Shown piece after piece: positions 61,569 to 64,000 of a stretch of DNA of 64,000 bases; positions within the stretch are counted from its first letter, which is position 1, and each line of letters begins with the position of its first letter. The stretch is from Actinomycetota bacterium (GTDB lineage Bacteria; Actinomycetota; Actinomycetes; Actinomycetales; Microbacteriaceae), in NCBI GenBank assembly GCA_020160915.1, contig JAIUPK010000002.1, forward strand, positions 62,001 through 126,000. Reading direction: 5' to 3'. The notes under the pieces are model-generated. The model made no database searches. It was not told the DNA's origin and saw only the letters and a program-made list of their open reading frames with translations. A program made the position numbers and the translations under genes.

Positions 61569-62668
61569 GGATCGGATACGCCGTCGGCTACTGGAAGCAG
61601 GGGCCGCCGAAGGGCGCGCTGAAAGCGATCCGCACCGCAGAGCGCCTCGGCTACGAGTCGGTCTGGACCGCCGAGGCCTACGGCTCCGACGCGTTCACGC
61701 CGCTCGCGTGGTGGGGGTCACGCACGACGCGCATCAAGCTCGGCACCGGAATCGCGCAGCTCTCGGCGCGCACTCCCACCGCCGCGGCGATGGCGGCGCT
61801 CACCCTGGATCACCTGTCGGGCGGCCGGGTGATACTCGGGCTCGGGGCATCCGGACCCCAGGTCGTCGAGGGCTGGTACGGCCAGCCCTACCCGAAGCCG
61901 CTCGCGCGCAGTCGCGAATACATCGACATCGTGCGCCAGGTTCTCGCGCGCGAGCGCGAAGTGACCTCGGCCGGCCCGCACTACCCGCTGCCCTACACCG
62001 GCCCGGATGCCACGGGCCTCGGCAAACCGCTGCGCTCCACCGTGCACCCGCTGCGCGCCGACCTGCCCATCTATCTCGCCGCCGAGGGACCCAAGAACGT
62101 CGCCCTCGCCGCGGAGATCGCCGACGGCTGGCTGCCGTTCCTCTTCTCTCCGAAGGCCGACGCCGAGGCGCGCGCCCAGCTCGAGGAGGGGTTCGCCCTG
62201 CGTTCGCCCGAGCGGTCGCCGCGAGCGAACTTCGAGATCGCGTTGCAGCTCGCCGTGATCCCGCACCCCGACGTGGAGAAGGCGGCCGACATGGTGCGCC
62301 CGACGATCGCGCTGTACGTCGGCGGCATGGGCGCGAAGGGCGCGAACTACCACCGGAACGTGATCGACCGTTTGGGGTACTCCGACGCGGCCGACCGCAT
62401 CCAGGAGCTCTATCTTGCGGGCAAGAAGGCCGAGGCCATCGCCGCCGTGCCGACGAAGCTCGTGGAGGAGATCGCGCTCATCGGTCCGCCGGAGAAGATC
62501 CGCGACGAGCTCGCCGCGTGGGAGGAGTCGGTCGTCACGACCATGCTGGTGCAGGGGCCGGCGTTCGCGCTGCGGACGATCCGCGATGTGGTGCAGGGCG
62601 GGTCGCTCACCCGCGCGAAGCTGGGGGCGCTGGCGTTCGCGTATGCGACCCGTCGCCAGGCAGGTTGA
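61565..62668 (+). CDS. LLM-class F420/flavin-dependent oxidoreductase
   Basis: 367 residues, luciferase-like barrel. MRIGYAVGYWKQGPPKGAL at the start, GYESVWTAEAYGSDAFTPLAWWGS, LGTGIAQLSARTPTAAAMAA and GGRVILGLGASGPQVVEGWYG fit the Rv3520c-like F420-dependent family. Cofactor F420 rather than FMN is inferred from that resemblance. Its TGA stop (62666-62668) lies in repeat copy 12, which separates it from convergent zur. Confidence 0.9.
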   Translation: MRIGYAVGYWKQGPPKGALKAIRTAERLGYESVWTAEAYGSDAFTPLAWWGSRTTRIKLGTGIAQLSARTPTAAAMAALTLDHLSGGRVILGLGASGPQVVEGWYGQPYPKPLARSREYIDIVRQVLAREREVTSAGPHYPLPYTGPDATGLGKPLRSTVHPLRADLPIYLAAEGPKNVALAAEIADGWLPFLFSPKADAEARAQLEEGFALRSPERSPRANFEIALQLAVIPHPDVEKAADMVRPTIALYVGGMGAKGANYHRNVIDRLGYSDAADRIQELYLAGKKAEAIAAVPTKLVEEIALIGPPEKIRDELAAWEESVVTTMLVQGPAFALRTIRDVVQGGSLTRAKLGALAFAYATRRQAG

Positions 62669-62737
62669 GTAGCGCCGAAGGCGCGTATCGAAACCACACC
62701 CATCAGTTTCGATACGCCGCTTCGCGGCTACTCAACC
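62663..62737. repeat. Hairpin repeats, family A, copies 12 and 13, inverted pair
   Basis: Copy 12 (62663-62695, inner GCGCC-GAA-GGCGC) and inverted copy 13 (62706-62737, inner GCCGC-TTC-GCGGC), 10 bp apart between convergent genes. Copy 12 gives the LLM stop and copy 13 the zur stop. Confidence 0.88.
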
Positions 62738-63121
62738 AGCCAGGGCCGAGCACTCCGCACACAGCCCGAACACGTCCACGACGTGGTTCGGCTGGGTGAA
62801 CCCGTGCTCGGAGGCGACCTGGCGCGCCCACTGCTCGACGGCATCCGCTTCGATCTCGACGGTGAGCCCGCAGTTGCGGCAGATCAGGTGGTGGTGATGA
62901 GTGCCCGGGGTGCAGGCGCGATACAGGCTCTCGCCCTCCTGCTGCAGTGAGTCGGCCTCGCCCTCAACGGCGAGGTCGGCGAGCGCCCGATAGACCGTGG
63001 CCAGGCCAATGGATGACCCGCCGTCACGCAACGCCGAGTGCAGGCTCTGCGCGCTCACGAAGCCCTCGCTCGTGCCCAGTGCCTCGCGCACGGCCTCCCG
63101 CTGCCAGGTGTTGCGCTTCAT
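62732..63121 (-). CDS. zur: Zur-like Fur-family repressor
   Basis: 129 residues. N-terminal winged helix NTWQREAVREALGTSEGFVSAQ then GLATVYRALADLA; HHHHLICRNCGLTVEIEAD is the metal-rich hinge and CAEC at the end completes the Cys4 structural zinc site. Assigned as the zinc regulator because it overlaps znuB by 4 bp in a znuC-znuB-zur order and lies near zinc-free ribosomal protein genes. Fur itself cannot be fully excluded. Stop from repeat copy 13. Confidence 0.9.
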   Translation of the reverse strand: MKRNTWQREAVREALGTSEGFVSAQSLHSALRDGGSSIGLATVYRALADLAVEGEADSLQQEGESLYRACTPGTHHHHLICRNCGLTVEIEADAVEQWARQVASEHGFTQPNHVVDVFGLCAECSALAG

Positions 63122-63957
63122 GCAGCCACCTTAACCCTCGCGTGCGAGCGCTGTCTGCGCCATTCGATCAGGCGGCAGACCACGTAGATGAGGAACGAGA
63201 TGCTCGTGATGTACGGGCTGATCGGCAGCGATCCGCCGAGGGCGATCAGGATGCCGCCGACCGCTGAGACGAGCCCGAAGATCATCGCGAGCACCGGCAC
63301 GAGCACCGGCGATGCGCTTACTCGGAGCGCGGATGCCGCGGGCGTGACCAACAGCGCGAGCACGAGCAGCGCGCCGATCACCTGCACCGAGACGGCCACC
63401 GTGAGTCCCAACAGCACCATGAACACGAGGGCGAGCGCGCGGCTGGGCACACCCTTGGCGACCGCGACCTCCGTGTCGAGGCTGTCGAAGCTCAGCGGGC
63501 GCCAGATCACGAGCAGGGCGGCGAGCACGACGACGCTGATGCCGACGAGCAACCCGAGCTGTTCGAAATCCACCGACACGATCTGCCCGGTGAGCAGGCC
63601 GAACTTGTTGCCGCTGCGGCCGGGGTAGAGGGCGAGGAACAGGATGCCGAGCCCCAGCCCGAAGGGCATGAGCACGCCGATGATGGAGTTGCGGTCGCGG
63701 GCACGCGCGCCGAGCAGTCCGATGATCGCGGCCGCGATGAGGGATCCGAGAATGGACCCGGCGACCACATTGACCCCGAGCAGCAGCGCGGCTGCGGCAC
63801 CCGCGAAGGAGAGCTCGCTGATGCCGTGCACGGCGAAGGCCATGTCGCGCTGCATCACGAAGACGCCGATGAGACCTCCGACGACGCCGAGCACCGCACC
63901 GGCGAGCACGGATGCCTGCACCAGCTGGAGCAGTTCGAAGTAGGTGGCGAGGTCCAT
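63118..63957 (-). CDS. znuB: Zinc (metal) ABC transporter permease
   Basis: 279 residues, eight to nine membrane helices, ABC-3 family. The cytoplasmic loop with FDSLDTEVAVAKGVPSRALALVFMV holds the EAA-like coupling helix that contacts the ATPase; QVIGALLVLALLVTPAASA is the conserved family block. Moves zinc or manganese inward with ZnuA and ZnuC. Start overlaps the znuC stop (TGATG) and its end overlaps zur by 4 bp. A short basic tail RMARV-like follows the last helix. Confidence 0.94.
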   Translation of the reverse strand: MDLATYFELLQLVQASVLAGAVLGVVGGLIGVFVMQRDMAFAVHGISELSFAGAAAALLLGVNVVAGSILGSLIAAAIIGLLGARARDRNSIIGVLMPFGLGLGILFLALYPGRSGNKFGLLTGQIVSVDFEQLGLLVGISVVVLAALLVIWRPLSFDSLDTEVAVAKGVPSRALALVFMVLLGLTVAVSVQVIGALLVLALLVTPAASALRVSASPVLVPVLAMIFGLVSAVGGILIALGGSLPISPYITSISFLIYVVCRLIEWRRQRSHARVKVAA

Positions 63958-64000
63958 CAGAGGGCCTCCCCCTGGTGGTGGGCGTGGTCAGGGGCACCCG
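63957..64000 (-). CDS. znuC: ABC transporter ATP-binding protein ZnuC, last 14 codons
   Basis: Only the 3' end is in the window, reading GAPDHAHHQGEAL then stop. The histidine-rich C-terminus and the TGATG coupling with znuB fit the zinc ABC ATPase. The body lies beyond base 64000. Confidence 0.8.
   Translation of the reverse strand, partial: GAPDHAHHQGEAL

Overview
The window is a high-GC (about 70 %) chromosomal segment of an actinobacterium that fits the family Microbacteriaceae. The evidence is a C50-carotenoid operon with split lycopene cyclase genes, a DnaK operon closed by an HspR repressor with a HAIR operator, many apparently leaderless genes, a DtxR/IdeR-type iron box, and hairpin repeats of a kind I recall as common in this family. 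The genus cannot be fixed from this sequence. No prophage, insertion sequence, CRISPR array or rRNA gene was seen; there is one tRNA-Gly (CCC).

Layout. 1-14 kb: purine genes (end of purQ, purL, purA) among small membrane and enzyme genes, an eda-kdgK pair, a CtpE-like P-type ATPase, chorismate mutase and a TrmH-family methylase. 14-26 kb: an orphan DNA methyltransferase, DUF389, a NagD-like phosphatase, a septum-formation protein, pyrE, exonuclease III, an AEC permease, DUF6421, a threonine aldolase-like enzyme and an alcohol dehydrogenase. 26.3-29.9 kb: a lower-GC island (53-55 % in sampled lines) with a complete restriction-modification cassette of two overlapping C5-cytosine methyltransferases and an HNH nuclease. 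29.9-37.3 kb: the heat-shock operon dnaK-grpE-dnaJ-hspR-methyltransferase-clpB. 37.3-43.2 kb: transport and enzyme genes and an unusual cluster of MarR-like regulators. 43.2-48.9 kb: the carotenoid operon crtE-crtB-crtI-crtYe-crtYf-crtEb with divergent idi. 49-57.5 kb: dcd, an AbiEi-like gene between direct repeats beside the tRNA, an iron/heme pair (DUF2470, heme oxygenase), a PIF1-like helicase and others. 57.5-64 kb: a CopD-CtaG fusion, rpmB-rpmG-rpsN-hup encoding ribosomal proteins without zinc-binding cysteines, and a zur-znuB-znuC group running off the end.

How it works together. Several blocks are compact operons with 1-4 bp overlaps. About twenty genes carry a TANNNT-like hexamer exactly 6 (sometimes 7) bases before the start codon, which predicts leaderless mRNAs and settles many starts. 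Two divergent pairs (idi/crtE and GNAT/membrane protein) have -10 hexamers that overlap on opposite strands.

Strongest unexplained signals: (1) a 31-33 bp hairpin repeat with 13 copies at 7 loci, invariant arms and a co-varying inner stem, which supplies the stop codon of six neighbouring genes; (2) a MarR-like regulatory module including a small protein that resembles a MarR dimerisation region without the DNA-binding core; (3) the two-methyltransferase restriction island; (4) overlapping divergent leaderless promoters in front of the carotenoid genes.
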